NCBI GenBank assembly: GCA_902543145.1
Contig: CACBXG010000007.1
Coordinates: 35,417 to 99,416, forward strand
Length of the DNA stretch: 64,000 nucleotides
Direction: 5' to 3'
DNA from: an uncultured SAR116 cluster alpha proteobacterium
GTDB lineage: Bacteria > Pseudomonadota > Alphaproteobacteria > Puniceispirillales > Marisalimonadaceae
Positions 47,706-58,105 of the stretch are shown here, one piece after another. Made by a program: the position numbers and the translations under genes. Each line of letters begins with the position of its first letter. Position 1 is the first letter of the stretch. Below the pieces are notes generated by a model. It did not search any database and had not been told where the DNA came from. It was given only the letters and a program-made list of their open reading frames with translations.

Positions 47706-48941
47706 TTGAGTAATAATAAAAACAAATTATCTTTAACCTTAAAAAGGATGCTTGATTTACATCCAAAACTTATAGATTTCGATCTAAAAAGATTAAAAAT
47801 TTTAATGGATAAATTTCATAATCCACAAAATAATTTAAACAATGTAGTTCATATAGCAGGGACAAATGGTAAAGGTTCAACTGCAGCATTTCTAAGAGAA
47901 ATTTTAGAAGTTCATAATTTATCTGTTAATATATATACTTCTCCTCATTTAATAAATTTTAATGAACGAATCAGAATAAACAAAAAATTAATTTCAGATA
48001 ACAATTTAATAAATATATTAGAAGAAGTTGAGCTAAAAAATGATCGTAATCCAATAACATTTTTTGAAATTACTACTGCAGCAGCATTTATTGCTTTCAA
48101 ACGATTTCCTGCTGATATTAACATTTTTGAGACTGGGTTAGGTGGAAGGTTAGATGCAACAAATATCATAGAAAATAAAAAGCTTACCATTATAACTAAA
48201 ATTGGCTTTGATCATGAAGAATTTTTAGGAAACAATATTCAAAAAATAGCAAAAGAGAAAGCAGGAATTTTAAGAAAAAATATACCTGTTATTATTGCTA
48301 AACAGAGTAAAGATGAAGCAATGAAAACACTAGTAAATGCAGCAAAAGAATTAAATTCAATGCCGATCAAGGTAAAAAGAATTTCAAAGAATACAAAATT
48401 AGGTTTGGTTGGTGACTTTCAATACGAAAATGCATCAACAGCGTTTACAGCTGGTAAATTTTTAATATCATCGATATCCGCATATAAAGTAAGGCAAGCA
48501 CTTGAGAGTACTTCTTGGTATGGAAGAATTCAAAAGTTAAATGATGGTAAGATTTTCAATCTCAGGGAAAATATTACTATTATTGATGGATCACATAATC
48601 AAGATGGTGCAATTGTTCTTGATCAATATTTGACTAAAAAATCATTAGGTAAATGGAACATTATTATTGGTATGTTGAATAATAGAGAAGTTAAAGATTT
48701 CGTCGAAATTTTTAAAAACCACATTAATCAAATTTATGCCATTACTATTCCTGAATCAAACAATTCACACTCAGCTCTAGACCTAAAATATAAATTAGAT
48801 ACTTTAGGTTTTGATACAAATGTTTCAAACAATTTCGAAGATGCTCTTAGAAAGGCCAACAATAAGATTCCATTATTGATTACTGGATCTTTATATTTAG
48901 CAGGTCATGCATTGAAATTCAACGAAACCATAATTGATTAG
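47706..48941 (+). CDS. folC: Dihydrofolate/folylpolyglutamate synthase
   Basis: A 411-residue Mur-ligase-fold enzyme that adds glutamates to folates. ATP loop GTNGKGSTAAFLREIL near residue 53, SPHLINFNERIRIN near 80 and GLGGRLDATNII near 144 are the family motifs. Start is TTG (47706), 22 bases after accD. The last codons overlap the convergent trxA gene by 4 bases. Confidence 0.96.
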   Translation: MSNNKNKLSLTLKRMLDLHPKLIDFDLKRLKILMDKFHNPQNNLNNVVHIAGTNGKGSTAAFLREILEVHNLSVNIYTSPHLINFNERIRINKKLISDNNLINILEEVELKNDRNPITFFEITTAAAFIAFKRFPADINIFETGLGGRLDATNIIENKKLTIITKIGFDHEEFLGNNIQKIAKEKAGILRKNIPVIIAKQSKDEAMKTLVNAAKELNSMPIKVKRISKNTKLGLVGDFQYENASTAFTAGKFLISSISAYKVRQALESTSWYGRIQKLNDGKIFNLRENITIIDGSHNQDGAIVLDQYLTKKSLGKWNIIIGMLNNREVKDFVEIFKNHINQIYAITIPESNNSHSALDLKYKLDTLGFDTNVSNNFEDALRKANNKIPLLITGSLYLAGHALKFNETIID

Positions 48942-49258
48942 ATTGTATCTTTAATCCATGACTCAAGAGCGGATTTTGGAAGGGCACCCATCTTCTCAGA
49001 GATTTTTTTTCCACCCCTAAAGATCATTAAAGCGGGAATACTTCTAATACTATATGCTTGAGATGTTGAAGGATTTTCATCAACATTAATTTTAACAACT
49101 TTTAATTTGTTACTCATTTCTTCAGATAATTCTTCCAAGGAGGGTGCAATTGCTTTACAAGGTCCACACCATTCTGCCCAAAAATCAACTAACACAGGTT
49201 CTTTAGCTTCTAATACATCTGCTTTAAAGTTTTGATCATCTGTTTTATTTGTCGCCAT
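48938..49258 (-). CDS. trxA: Thioredoxin
   Basis: A 106-residue thioredoxin with the active site WAEWCGPCKAIAP near residue 29 and the cis-Pro in IRSIPALMIF near 75. It keeps ribonucleotide reductase and other thiol enzymes reduced. It follows sbcB by 26 bases and its stop overlaps that of folC. Confidence 0.97.
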   Translation of the reverse strand: MATNKTDDQNFKADVLEAKEPVLVDFWAEWCGPCKAIAPSLEELSEEMSNKLKVVKINVDENPSTSQAYSIRSIPALMIFRGGKKISEKMGALPKSALESWIKDTI

Positions 49259-49284
49259 TTTAATCTCTCCTTAGTTAACAAAAT

Positions 49285-50700
49285 TTAAATTAGTTGATAC
49301 TGTTTTTCAAGATCTTGTAAAAAATGATCCCAATCCTCTAAGAATAACAACTTTTCATCATTACCTTGTCTTTCATATTCTTCACGTAAATTATCTAGCT
49401 CGTGATATGCTTTAGGAATTGTATTCCACTTTTCATTATCAGTGCTTAAAATTTGATTGGCAATAATTTTATGGATATTTTCATAATCAGATTTAGGAAG
49501 TACATGAGGCATCTCTTCATAAATTAATATATGAGCAAAATATTTATAACGTTCATCTTTAAACTGATTAGAAATATAAAATCTTTCTTCCCAATCAGCA
49601 TTATGAAAATCAACCATTTTGGATTTTTCGTGATTATCAGGGAAACCACCAGAATAAATACTTTCTTCTGGCATTAAATCAATCTGTGATTTAGTCATTT
49701 GTCTTGTCTCATGCTCTTCAAAAAGAATTGTTTGGATTTTATTTTTAAAATCAGAACTTTGTTTAATAATTTCTGCTCTGTGAGTTAAAACTTCCATCCC
49801 AATTGATTGATACACTGGGATTTTATCAATAACGCTTGAGTCTAATAAGATTGGATTTTTATTATTTTTAATTTCTTTAATTAATTTAGGTTTTTGTTTC
49901 ATTTTAATTTTTAAATCTTTAATAGACATATCAATATAATCAAGTGGATCATGCAATAAATCAAAACATTGAGGATAATTAAATTGATTCTTGCAAATAT
50001 AAGTAACAGCATGAACATTGAATTTACCAAAAAGATATTCATCCATACAAACAATATTATTTTGGATTAGAAAGTTATCTACATCTATTTTATTATTATT
50101 GTTAAGCCCAGCATTCCAAACTTTATTAGAATTTTTCTGTAAAATTTTAGCAATTTCAATAGTAGCATCTACATCACCCATAGCATCATGAGCATTATGA
50201 AAAATATTATTAAGTTCAGTTAAGACATCTAATTTAAAAACTTGATTACCCTTTTCATTAATTCCAACTTTTAAACAATCAGGAAAATAAAACTTAGATG
50301 CTCTAGTCATTCCTATGACATCAGCTCTTTTATTGCCATGAAATTGTGTTAAATAAGGTTCTAAAAGACTTTTAAAGAAAGTTTTTCTAATAAATTCTTC
50401 ATCAAAGTTTATTGAGTTATATCCAACAAAAATAGCTGGTGACCATTTCTTAAATGTTGTTTCTATTTTTTTTATTAAATCATAATGTGACAAATTTACA
50501 TTTTTTAGAATTTCTACGGATGTTTTATTTACAATCAATGCTTCAGGATAAGGCACTAAACCTTTTTTTAATCGACATCTCTCTTCAATTTTGTCAATTA
50601 CATTAAATTTATTGTCTGTAAGTATAGCTGCCACTTGAATAATTTGATCCCAGGTAGAATTTCTTCCTGTAGTTTCTAAATCATAGAAGACATAATTCAA
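49285..50700 (-). CDS. sbcB: Exodeoxyribonuclease I
   Basis: A 471-residue ExoI-like protein. The DnaQ-like nuclease domain has FYDLETTG near residue 5, VGYNSINFDEEFI near 94 and AHDAMGDVDATIEI near 180 (DEDDh set), followed by an SH3-like and a helical C-terminal domain; E. coli ExoI is 475 residues. It degrades ssDNA 3'-5'. Start is TTG (50700) with a GAGG 8 bases upstream. ExoI is common in gammaproteobacteria but unusual in alphaproteobacteria, where the addAB block normally occupies this spot. Confidence 0.9.
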   Translation of the reverse strand: MNYVFYDLETTGRNSTWDQIIQVAAILTDNKFNVIDKIEERCRLKKGLVPYPEALIVNKTSVEILKNVNLSHYDLIKKIETTFKKWSPAIFVGYNSINFDEEFIRKTFFKSLLEPYLTQFHGNKRADVIGMTRASKFYFPDCLKVGINEKGNQVFKLDVLTELNNIFHNAHDAMGDVDATIEIAKILQKNSNKVWNAGLNNNNKIDVDNFLIQNNIVCMDEYLFGKFNVHAVTYICKNQFNYPQCFDLLHDPLDYIDMSIKDLKIKMKQKPKLIKEIKNNKNPILLDSSVIDKIPVYQSIGMEVLTHRAEIIKQSSDFKNKIQTILFEEHETRQMTKSQIDLMPEESIYSGGFPDNHEKSKMVDFHNADWEERFYISNQFKDERYKYFAHILIYEEMPHVLPKSDYENIHKIIANQILSTDNEKWNTIPKAYHELDNLREEYERQGNDEKLLFLEDWDHFLQDLEKQYQLI

Positions 50701-50710
50701 ATTATTGACC

Positions 50711-51204
50711 TCACAAAGCTAAAAAGTTTCTTAAATTTTTAATTTTATTATCCCATTTTTTTGAACCAGATAAAGTAATTTTTCTATATTCAGATAAATT
50801 ACTTTTATTATTTTTTATAATCTCAATATTAAGGTTCAAGGGATCAAAGTGACTTAATTCAAATTTAAATTTTGGCCACTCAAGAAGAATAATTTTTTTT
50901 TTAAGTCCTCAAAAATACCAATCTCATCTACTTCTTCAAAACTATTAATCCTATAAAAATCACAGTGCCAGATTTCTTTTTCTTTTTGTAATGGATATGT
51001 TTGAACAATATTAAATGTAGGACTTATAACTTCATTAATTTTTGTTAAATAATTTATGATTGATTTACACAGAAAAGTTTTTCCAACACCTAAATCTCCA
51101 TTAAATGTAATAAGATCATTTAGTGAAAATAACTTTGCCAATTGTATACCAAAGTTATGCATTTCAGTTTTAGATTTAATCGTTATTTCTAGTAACAATT
51201 TCAT
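50711..51204 (-). CDS. tsaE: tRNA t6A ATPase TsaE, frame broken at an A10 tract
   Basis: TsaE drives the TsaBD complex that makes the t6A37 modification of ANN-decoding tRNAs. The Walker A GDLGVGKTFLCKSI (about residue 36) and HCDFYRI (about 80) motifs are present. The frame then hits a run of ten A at about 50888-50897; the track ORF ends there at 116 residues with an aberrant tail. Adding one A restores IILLEWP (the family's conserved I-E-W-P) and continues to a TGA at 50711, giving 164 residues of normal family architecture, and leaving a 10-base gap to sbcB. It is a real gene that needs slippage, or carries a one-base error or a mutation. Confidence 0.85.
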
Positions 51205-51207
51205 AAA

Positions 51208-52599
51208 TTAGTATCTATAATTTTCTGATTTAAAAGGTCCTTGAACTGGAACTCCAATATAATCCGCCTGTTCGTTTGAAAGCTTACTTAAAGTAGCGCC
51301 AACTTTATCAAGATGTAATTTAGCAACTTTTTCATCTAAATGTCTTGGCAGAGTATATACCTTATTTACATAATTTTCTGGCTTTTCCCATAACTCTATT
51401 TGTGCAAGAACTTGATTAGTAAAAGAGGCACTCATAACAAAACTAGGATGTCCAGTAGCACATCCCAGGTTTACCAATCTTCCTTTTGCTAAAACTATTA
51501 GACGTTTTCCATCTTGAAATTCAACCTCATCCACTTGAGGCTTAACCTCTGACCATTTCATATTTTGAAGTGACTCAACTTGAATTTCTGAATCAAAATG
51601 ACCAATGTTACATATAATTGCCCTATCTTTCATTTCCCTCATATGATCCACAGTAATAACATCTTTATTCCCAGTTGCTGTTACAAATATATCTCCCCTA
51701 GAACATGCCTCTTCCATTGAACACACTTCATATCCTTCCATTGCAGCTTGTAATGCACAAATAGGGTCAATTTCAGTTACAATCACTCTAGCTCCACCTT
51801 GACGAAGTGAAGCTGCAGATCCTTTTCCTACATCACCATAACCTGCAACAACAGCAACTTTACCAGATAACATCACGTCAGTGGCTCTTCTAATACCATC
51901 TACTAGAGATTCCCTGCATCCATAAAGATTATCAAATTTAGATTTTGTTACTGAATCATTCACATTGATTGCCGGAAAAGGAAGATCGCCTTTTTCTGCC
52001 ATTTGATATAATCTAAGAACCCCTGTAGTTGTTTCTTCAGTAACCCCTTTAATGCTATTTTTTACTTTTGTGAACCATCCTGGAGAACTTTCAAGTCTAG
52101 ATAAAATTTGTGATTTAAGAGCCTCTTCTTCTTCATTAGCAGGGTTAGGTAAAACTTGTTCACCACTTTCTGCTTTAGCGCCTAATATAATGTACAAAGT
52201 TGCATCACCACCATCATCTAGGATCATATTCGCAACTGTATCATCTGACCAAGTAAATATTTGATCTACATAATTCCAATATTCTTTTAAAGTTTCACCT
52301 TTTTTTGCAAAAACTGGAATATCTTGTTTTGCTATTGCCGCAGCTGCGTGATCTTGTGTTGAAAAAATATTACAACTAGCCCATCTAACGCTTGCCCCAA
52401 GACTTGTCAAGGTTTCTATGAGGACTGCTGTTTGAATCGTCATATGCAAACAGCCTGCAATCCTTGTACCTTTTAATGGTTTATCCTTTGAAAATAATTC
52501 TCTACATGCTATTAACCCTGGCATTTCAGTCTCAGCGATTGATATTTCTTTTCTTCCCCATTCAGCAAGTTTTATATCTGTGATTGAATAATCTTTCAT
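51208..52599 (-). CDS. ahcY: Adenosylhomocysteinase
   Basis: A 463-residue SAH hydrolase converting S-adenosylhomocysteine to homocysteine and adenosine. NAD loop [20 protein letters not shown] near residue 250, DDGGDATL near 127 and the C-terminal [14 protein letters not shown] with the NAD-binding Lys-Tyr end (KSENYRY) are diagnostic. It contains the roughly 40-residue insertion typical of many bacterial enzymes. It lies 78 bases after chvG; in many alphaproteobacteria hprK, an EIIA gene and ptsH sit between the two, but not here. Confidence 0.98.
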   Translation of the reverse strand: MKDYSITDIKLAEWGRKEISIAETEMPGLIACRELFSKDKPLKGTRIAGCLHMTIQTAVLIETLTSLGASVRWASCNIFSTQDHAAAAIAKQDIPVFAKKGETLKEYWNYVDQIFTWSDDTVANMILDDGGDATLYIILGAKAESGEQVLPNPANEEEEALKSQILSRLESSPGWFTKVKNSIKGVTEETTTGVLRLYQMAEKGDLPFPAINVNDSVTKSKFDNLYGCRESLVDGIRRATDVMLSGKVAVVAGYGDVGKGSAASLRQGGARVIVTEIDPICALQAAMEGYEVCSMEEACSRGDIFVTATGNKDVITVDHMREMKDRAIICNIGHFDSEIQVESLQNMKWSEVKPQVDEVEFQDGKRLIVLAKGRLVNLGCATGHPSFVMSASFTNQVLAQIELWEKPENYVNKVYTLPRHLDEKVAKLHLDKVGATLSKLSNEQADYIGVPVQGPFKSENYRY

Positions 52600-52677
52600 A
52601 ATAATCCTTTTTTAAAATTTGTAATTCTATAACATTTAAAGTCACCCAATTAAAGCTCGAATTAATAAATTTAAAGT

Positions 52678-54282
52678 TTAATTTTTTGCTTCTGCAAAAG
52701 TAACTTTAACACTACCCCCAAGACATTCATTCTTTTGATTTAATCGATTTAAAGCCTCTATTGTTCCATTATGAGCTTCAACGATCTGTTTAGAAATAGA
52801 TAACCCCAAACCTGAATGATTACCAAATTTTTCATTTTTAGGTCTGTCTGTATAAAATCTGTCAAAGACCTTTTTTAGAGATCCTTTTGAAAAACCTGGG
52901 CCATTATCTTCAACCGTAATGGTTACATTTTCTAAATTTTTTTCTATTCTAATATTTATAAAATTATTTTCCTTTGAAAAAGAAGAAGCATTTTGTATCA
53001 AATTATCAAAAACTTGAGCAATCTTATTTTCATCACCTAAAATATGTATATCCTCTACGTGCTTCAAAAGATTAATTTTTGAATTTATTGTAGTTGACCT
53101 TATATCAACAAGAGTTTCAAGAAGATTTGAAATATTGATTTGTTTAATTTCTATTCTTGATAATTCTGCGTCTAATCTAGAAGCAGCAGAAATATCATTT
53201 ATCAATCTATCTATTCTTTCAACGTCATTTTGTATTACTTTAATTAATTTTTTTTGCTCACTCAAACTTTTAACTTTTGTAATAGTTTCAGAAGCTGATC
53301 TAACGGAAGTAATTGGATTTTTTAACTCGTGTGCCACATCAGCAGCAAACTCTGCAATATGATCTATTCTTTTTTGTAACTCATTAGTCATTTTAAAAAA
53401 AGATTGTGCTAAATTACCTATTTCATCTTTCCTATTTCTAAATTTATTTAGATTAAAAGTTTTCAGTGTTTTGTCTTCTGCAATTTTATCTGCTTCATTA
53501 GACAATCTCACTATTGGATTTGTTATTGATCTTCCAAAATAAATAGCCAGAGCAACAGTTGCTAACAATATAAGACCAAAAGCCTTAAAAAGTTCAGTTT
53601 CCAAGTCAACTAATTCTTGTTCAATTTTTTTTCCAGAAACAGAAAGAAGAACAGCTCCTCTAACCATACGAATGTTTTTAATTGGTATAGCTACGGACAA
53701 ATAAAGTTTACCTTTACTATCTTGTCGTAAGATTTTTTTTGTTCTCCCTTTTAAAGCCATAATAATTTCTGGGAAGTCCTCAAATGAAAAAATTGTATTA
53801 TCTCTATAAAGAGGTAAATTAAGAGGTTTTGATATTAAATTTGAGAATAAAGATACAAATTTTGTTAAATTATTTGTTATGGAAAAACTATTGTCAACAG
53901 CTGGTAACGGGCTCACTTTAACAAATGGACTATACTTCATACTTGCTTTTGTATCTGCTATTAAATTTCCATACATATTAAAAAGCCTTGCTCTTATGTT
54001 AGAACCATACTCAACCTTTGGGATAAGACTTTGTAGAGCTGGACTTGATATTTGATTATTCTGGATTAAACCATACTGATTTTCTGCCAACGCAAGCGCT
54101 TTAGTCAGTGTCAAACCTTGTCTTTCAATAGCTGCAAATTCTGACTTAATTAGAATATCTTGATACTTATTAAAATAAATTAAAATGATTGGGTATAATA
54201 TAACAGGTAATAATATTATAAATAAAATCCTCATTTTCAGAGGAAAATATAACTTCTCTAATTTTTTAAAAATAAATTTCAA
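52678..54282 (-). CDS. chvG: Sensor histidine kinase, ChvG/ExoS type
   Basis: A 534-residue membrane kinase: two transmembrane segments around residues 17-40 and about 235-255, a periplasmic sensor of about 190 residues between them, HAMP, then the H-box AADVAHELKNPITSV near 318, and N (DNLIQNASSFS), G1 (DNGPGFSKG) and G2 (GLGLSISKQ) boxes. In Alphaproteobacteria ChvG/ChvI senses acidity and envelope stress. Start is a TTG at 54282; a later ATG at codon 17 would remove part of the first membrane segment. It follows chvI by 3 bases. Confidence 0.9.
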   Translation of the reverse strand: MKFIFKKLEKLYFPLKMRILFIILLPVILYPIILIYFNKYQDILIKSEFAAIERQGLTLTKALALAENQYGLIQNNQISSPALQSLIPKVEYGSNIRARLFNMYGNLIADTKASMKYSPFVKVSPLPAVDNSFSITNNLTKFVSLFSNLISKPLNLPLYRDNTIFSFEDFPEIIMALKGRTKKILRQDSKGKLYLSVAIPIKNIRMVRGAVLLSVSGKKIEQELVDLETELFKAFGLILLATVALAIYFGRSITNPIVRLSNEADKIAEDKTLKTFNLNKFRNRKDEIGNLAQSFFKMTNELQKRIDHIAEFAADVAHELKNPITSVRSASETITKVKSLSEQKKLIKVIQNDVERIDRLINDISAASRLDAELSRIEIKQINISNLLETLVDIRSTTINSKINLLKHVEDIHILGDENKIAQVFDNLIQNASSFSKENNFINIRIEKNLENVTITVEDNGPGFSKGSLKKVFDRFYTDRPKNEKFGNHSGLGLSISKQIVEAHNGTIEALNRLNQKNECLGGSVKVTFAEAKN

Positions 54283-54285
54283 TTT

Positions 54286-54975
54286 TTATGAATCTCTATA
54301 TCTATATCCCACACCATACAAAGTCTCAATATGATCAAAATCTTTATCATAAACTCTAAATTTCCTTCTCATTCTTTTGATATGACTATCAATTGTTCTG
54401 TCATCGACATATATAGTTTCACCATAAGCTGTATCAATGAGTTGATCTCTGTTTTTCACTAACCCAGGTCTTTGAGCTAAAGAATAAAGAATTAAAAATT
54501 CAGTAACTGTAAGTCTTATTTCTTCACCTTTCCATTTACAAAGATGTCTATCTGGATCAAGTGATAAATTATTTCTTTTAATCAACTTATCTGATACATC
54601 ATCATTTTTATATGAACTTCTTCTGAGTACAGCTCTTATTCTTTCAACCAAAAGCTTTTGTGAAAAAGGCTTAGTAATATAATCATCAGCTCCCATTCTA
54701 AGTCCAATTGCTTCGTCAATTTCGTCATCTTTACTTGTTAAAAAAATTACTGGAACATCATTTGTTTCTCTTAGTTTTTTTAAAACTTCCATACCGTCAA
54801 GTTTTGGCATTTTAATGTCTAATATTGCTATATCAGGTGTGTTTCTTTGAAGTGCTATTAGCCCTTGTTCACTATCATTGTAAGTTTCTATCACCCAACC
54901 TTCAGCTTTTAAAGCGACTGAAACTGAGGTTAAAATGTTATTATCATCATCGATCAGAATTATTTTTTCACTCAT
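54286..54975 (-). CDS. chvI: OmpR-family response regulator ChvI
   Basis: A 229-residue response regulator: receiver domain with the phospho-acceptor Asp in [13 protein letters not shown] near residue 52 and Lys in [10 protein letters not shown] near 101, then an OmpR-type winged helix with [19 protein letters not shown] near 190. Paired with the ChvG kinase 3 bases downstream. A 27-base inverted repeat lies about 45-70 bases upstream, overlapping a TATAAT-rich region. Confidence 0.93.
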   Translation of the reverse strand: MSEKIILIDDDNNILTSVSVALKAEGWVIETYNDSEQGLIALQRNTPDIAILDIKMPKLDGMEVLKKLRETNDVPVIFLTSKDDEIDEAIGLRMGADDYITKPFSQKLLVERIRAVLRRSSYKNDDVSDKLIKRNNLSLDPDRHLCKWKGEEIRLTVTEFLILYSLAQRPGLVKNRDQLIDTAYGETIYVDDRTIDSHIKRMRRKFRVYDKDFDHIETLYGVGYRYRDS

Positions 54976-55017
54976 TCTTTTGCCTGTGCTTTTATTAAAA
55001 TTTAATTATATTATAAT

Positions 55018-55044
55018 TTGAATAGAAAATTTTGGTTTATTCAA
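55018..55044. promoter_or_regulatory. Inverted repeat upstream of chvI
   Basis: TTGAATA-N13-TATTCAA is a perfect 7-base dyad centred about 55 bases before the chvI start, directly upstream of two overlapping minus-strand TATAAT boxes (55005-55015). It is a plausible operator, perhaps for ChvI autoregulation; the protein bound is unknown. Confidence 0.35.
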
Positions 55045-55076
55045 GGCTAATTTACGTTAATTTATATACATAATAT

Positions 55077-57926
55077 CTAATGAGCTTCAGCCCAATTATC
55101 TCCAAAACCAGTATCTACTTTCAAATTTACGTTCAACGAAACTCTTGGTAAATTAGCACGCTCCATAATTTCTTGGATAATCTTTGAATATTTATCAATG
55201 CTATTTTCTTTTATCTCAAATACAAGCTCGTCATGAACTTGCATTAGCATTGAAACATCATTTTTATAATTAAATAAATTTTTGTGTATTTTTACCATTG
55301 CTAGTTTTATTATATCGGCCGCTGATCCTTGAATAGGCGCATTGATAGCTTGCCTTTCAGCAAATCCTCTTAACCTTTGATTTTTAGAATTGCTATCATT
55401 TATATAGATTCGTCTATTGAACAGTGTTTCTACGAAGCCATCTTCTTCTAATTTAGATTTAATCTCTTCCATATAATCTCTAATTCTTGGAAATCTTTTG
55501 AAATATGAATCTATAAATTCTTTTGCTTCATTTGCAGAGCACTTCAATTGTTTTGCAAGACCGTATGCAGAAATACCATATATAATTCCAAAGTTTATAG
55601 CTTTAGCTTTCCTTCTTAAATCTGATGTCATATTATTTATTGAAACCCGAAAGACTTTTGAAGCAGTGTCAGAGTGGATGTCTAGATCATTATTAAATGC
55701 ATCCAACATTTTTATTTCATCAGCTATGTGCGCTATTAGCCTTAATTCAATTTGTGAATAGTCCATAGATACTATTTTAAAACCTGGCTTAGACTCAAAA
55801 GCTGTCCTAATTAATCTTCCTTCTTCTGTTTTTATGGGTATATTCTGTAAATTAGGATTTGAAGAAGATAATCTTCCAGTACTTGCGCCAACCATTGAAT
55901 AATTAGTATGGACTCTTTTTGTTTTTGGATTTATTTGTTCAACTAATGCATCAGTATAAGTACTCTTTAACTTAGAAAAATGCCTCCAATTTAGAATTAG
56001 TTGTGCAATTTCATTTCCTAAATCTGATAGATTTTCAAGAACTTCTACACTAGTTTGCCAAGATCCATTTTTGGAGCGTTTACCACCTTCAATCTTCATT
56101 TCATCAAATAAAATTTCTCCTAATTGTTTTGGAGAACCAACATTGAAAGTTTTACCACTATAATCAAAAATTTTATTTTCTAATTTTATAATTTCATCTG
56201 ATAAATTTTTTGAAATTTCTGAGAGTTTTTCAGCATTTATCGTTATACCGGTATTTTCCATTTCAATTAATACATTAATTAATGGAATTTCTAATCTTTT
56301 ATAAACAGAATATTTTTTATCATTAAATACTCTCGGTAAAACTCTATTATATATTGCTAAAGTTATGTCTGCATCTTCAGATGCATAATCCAATGCATCA
56401 GATGGTGACAATTGATTAAATAAGATTTTGTTTTTGCCCTTTCCACAAACATCTTCGTATTTGATTGTATTGTGATTTAATTCACGAAAAGCCATAGCAT
56501 CCAATTTGTGACTATCTACTCTACCTGAATCAACAACATAAGAAAGGCACATAGTATCTCCAATTGGATCAATATTCATACAACCATTATGTAATTGTTT
56601 AACTACTAGCGCATCAAATTTGATGTTATGACCAATTTTTAAAATGGATTTATCCTCTAAAATGGGTTTGAGTAATTCAATGGCATCTTCAAAATGAATT
56701 TGATTAAAAGATTTTACATTATCAAAATTAAAGTCGGATTGATTATCATCTAGTTTTTGTCCATGTCTCAATGGTATATAACAGGCTAAACCTTCTCCAC
56801 ATGAAAGAGAAATCCCTATTAAATCTGCAGTTTTTGCATTTAAAGAATTTGTTTCACAATCAAATCCAATTACTGATTTACTATAACAATTCTCTAAAAA
56901 TTTTATCAATTGATCTTTATTTTCAATTAATTCATATTTTTTGGAAATAGAGCTATATTCGTTTATATTTTTAACAGGATTAATTTTTATCTCAGATTTA
57001 GAGATATTCGTTTGTAGTTCTCTACTATTTTCATATTTATTTAGTATGCTTTTAAAACCATGTGTCTTTAAAAAAGGAATTAATTTATTTAACTCTAATT
57101 CAGAACTTATTTTAAATTCTTCTATCTGAGATTTGATAGGAACATCTTTTTTAAGTGTTACTAATGATCTGGACAATATTGCTTGATTTGCAAACTCTAT
57201 TAAATTTTCTCTCCTTTTATTTTGTTTTATTTCAGAAGCTCTATTTAATAATTGATCGAGGTCTCCATATTCGTTAATCAATTCTGCTGCTGTTTTAATA
57301 CCAATTCCTGGCACACCAGGTATGTTATCACTTGTATCACCTGCAAGAGATTGAACATCAATTACTTTATTAGGATAAACTCCAAATTTTTCAAAAACCT
57401 TATCATCATTTATCCAGAATTGTTTCATAGGATCGAATAAAGTTGTATTTTGATCAACTAGCTGCATCAAATCTTTATCACTAGATACAATTATAACATT
57501 TTTATTCATTTTTGACGCTATATCTGAATATGTAGCAATTAAGTCATCAGCTTCATACCCTTCCATTTCAACAACTGGTAACCCAATCGCGTTAGTGGCA
57601 TCTCGTATAATTGAAAATTGAGGGATTAATTCATCAGGAGGATCAGATCTATTTGCTTTATACAAATCATACAAATCATTTCTAAAAGTTTTTCTAGCAA
57701 CGTCAAATATAACTGCTACATAAATTGGTTTAAAATCTTCAATAAGCTTTAGAAGCATTTTAGTATAACCAAATACTGCATTTACTGGAACACCATCATT
57801 GTTGCTCATTGAAGGTAGGCCATAAAAAGCTCTAAAAATATATCCCGACCCATCAATAAGAAATAAATTATTTGGATCATTTAATTTAAGATTAGGTCTT
57901 GGGTTGTTTTCAATAGATATATTCAT
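55077..57926 (-). CDS. polA: DNA polymerase I
   Basis: A 949-residue Pol I with all three domains: N-terminal 5'-3' FEN-type nuclease (LAGDTSDNIPGVPGIG near residue 193), a 3'-5' proofreading domain with intact Exo I (FDCETNSL, about 353), Exo II (GHNIKFD) and Exo III (YASEDADIT), and the family A polymerase with DYSQIELRLIAHI (motif A, about 722), RRKAKAINFGIIYG (motif B) and MLMQVHDELVFE (motif C). It functions in repair and Okazaki fragment processing. It lies 101 bases upstream of chvI on the same strand; the divergent ABC ATPase is 179 bases away. Confidence 0.98.
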   Translation of the reverse strand: MNISIENNPRPNLKLNDPNNLFLIDGSGYIFRAFYGLPSMSNNDGVPVNAVFGYTKMLLKLIEDFKPIYVAVIFDVARKTFRNDLYDLYKANRSDPPDELIPQFSIIRDATNAIGLPVVEMEGYEADDLIATYSDIASKMNKNVIIVSSDKDLMQLVDQNTTLFDPMKQFWINDDKVFEKFGVYPNKVIDVQSLAGDTSDNIPGVPGIGIKTAAELINEYGDLDQLLNRASEIKQNKRRENLIEFANQAILSRSLVTLKKDVPIKSQIEEFKISSELELNKLIPFLKTHGFKSILNKYENSRELQTNISKSEIKINPVKNINEYSSISKKYELIENKDQLIKFLENCYSKSVIGFDCETNSLNAKTADLIGISLSCGEGLACYIPLRHGQKLDDNQSDFNFDNVKSFNQIHFEDAIELLKPILEDKSILKIGHNIKFDALVVKQLHNGCMNIDPIGDTMCLSYVVDSGRVDSHKLDAMAFRELNHNTIKYEDVCGKGKNKILFNQLSPSDALDYASEDADITLAIYNRVLPRVFNDKKYSVYKRLEIPLINVLIEMENTGITINAEKLSEISKNLSDEIIKLENKIFDYSGKTFNVGSPKQLGEILFDEMKIEGGKRSKNGSWQTSVEVLENLSDLGNEIAQLILNWRHFSKLKSTYTDALVEQINPKTKRVHTNYSMVGASTGRLSSSNPNLQNIPIKTEEGRLIRTAFESKPGFKIVSMDYSQIELRLIAHIADEIKMLDAFNNDLDIHSDTASKVFRVSINNMTSDLRRKAKAINFGIIYGISAYGLAKQLKCSANEAKEFIDSYFKRFPRIRDYMEEIKSKLEEDGFVETLFNRRIYINDSNSKNQRLRGFAERQAINAPIQGSAADIIKLAMVKIHKNLFNYKNDVSMLMQVHDELVFEIKENSIDKYSKIIQEIMERANLPRVSLNVNLKVDTGFGDNWAEAH

Positions 57927-58105
57927 TTAATTTAAGGAATTCTTTTTATTAGATTTATTTTCGTTTAAGAAAAATTGCATTTAAAACTACCTTGCAACCT
58001 ATTTATTAACAGTATTATTATAATTAATTATTAGAGAGTTGTCATTAAATCAAAATTAATGTCATTTTATTAGTTATTATATATTTAAGAAAAGAAAGAT
58101 CTTAA

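Noticed and set aside
52600-52677. SAM or SAH riboswitch upstream of ahcY
   Set aside because: The 78-base leader has no AGCUAAA-type SAM-II/V core and no SAH-riboswitch consensus that I can see.
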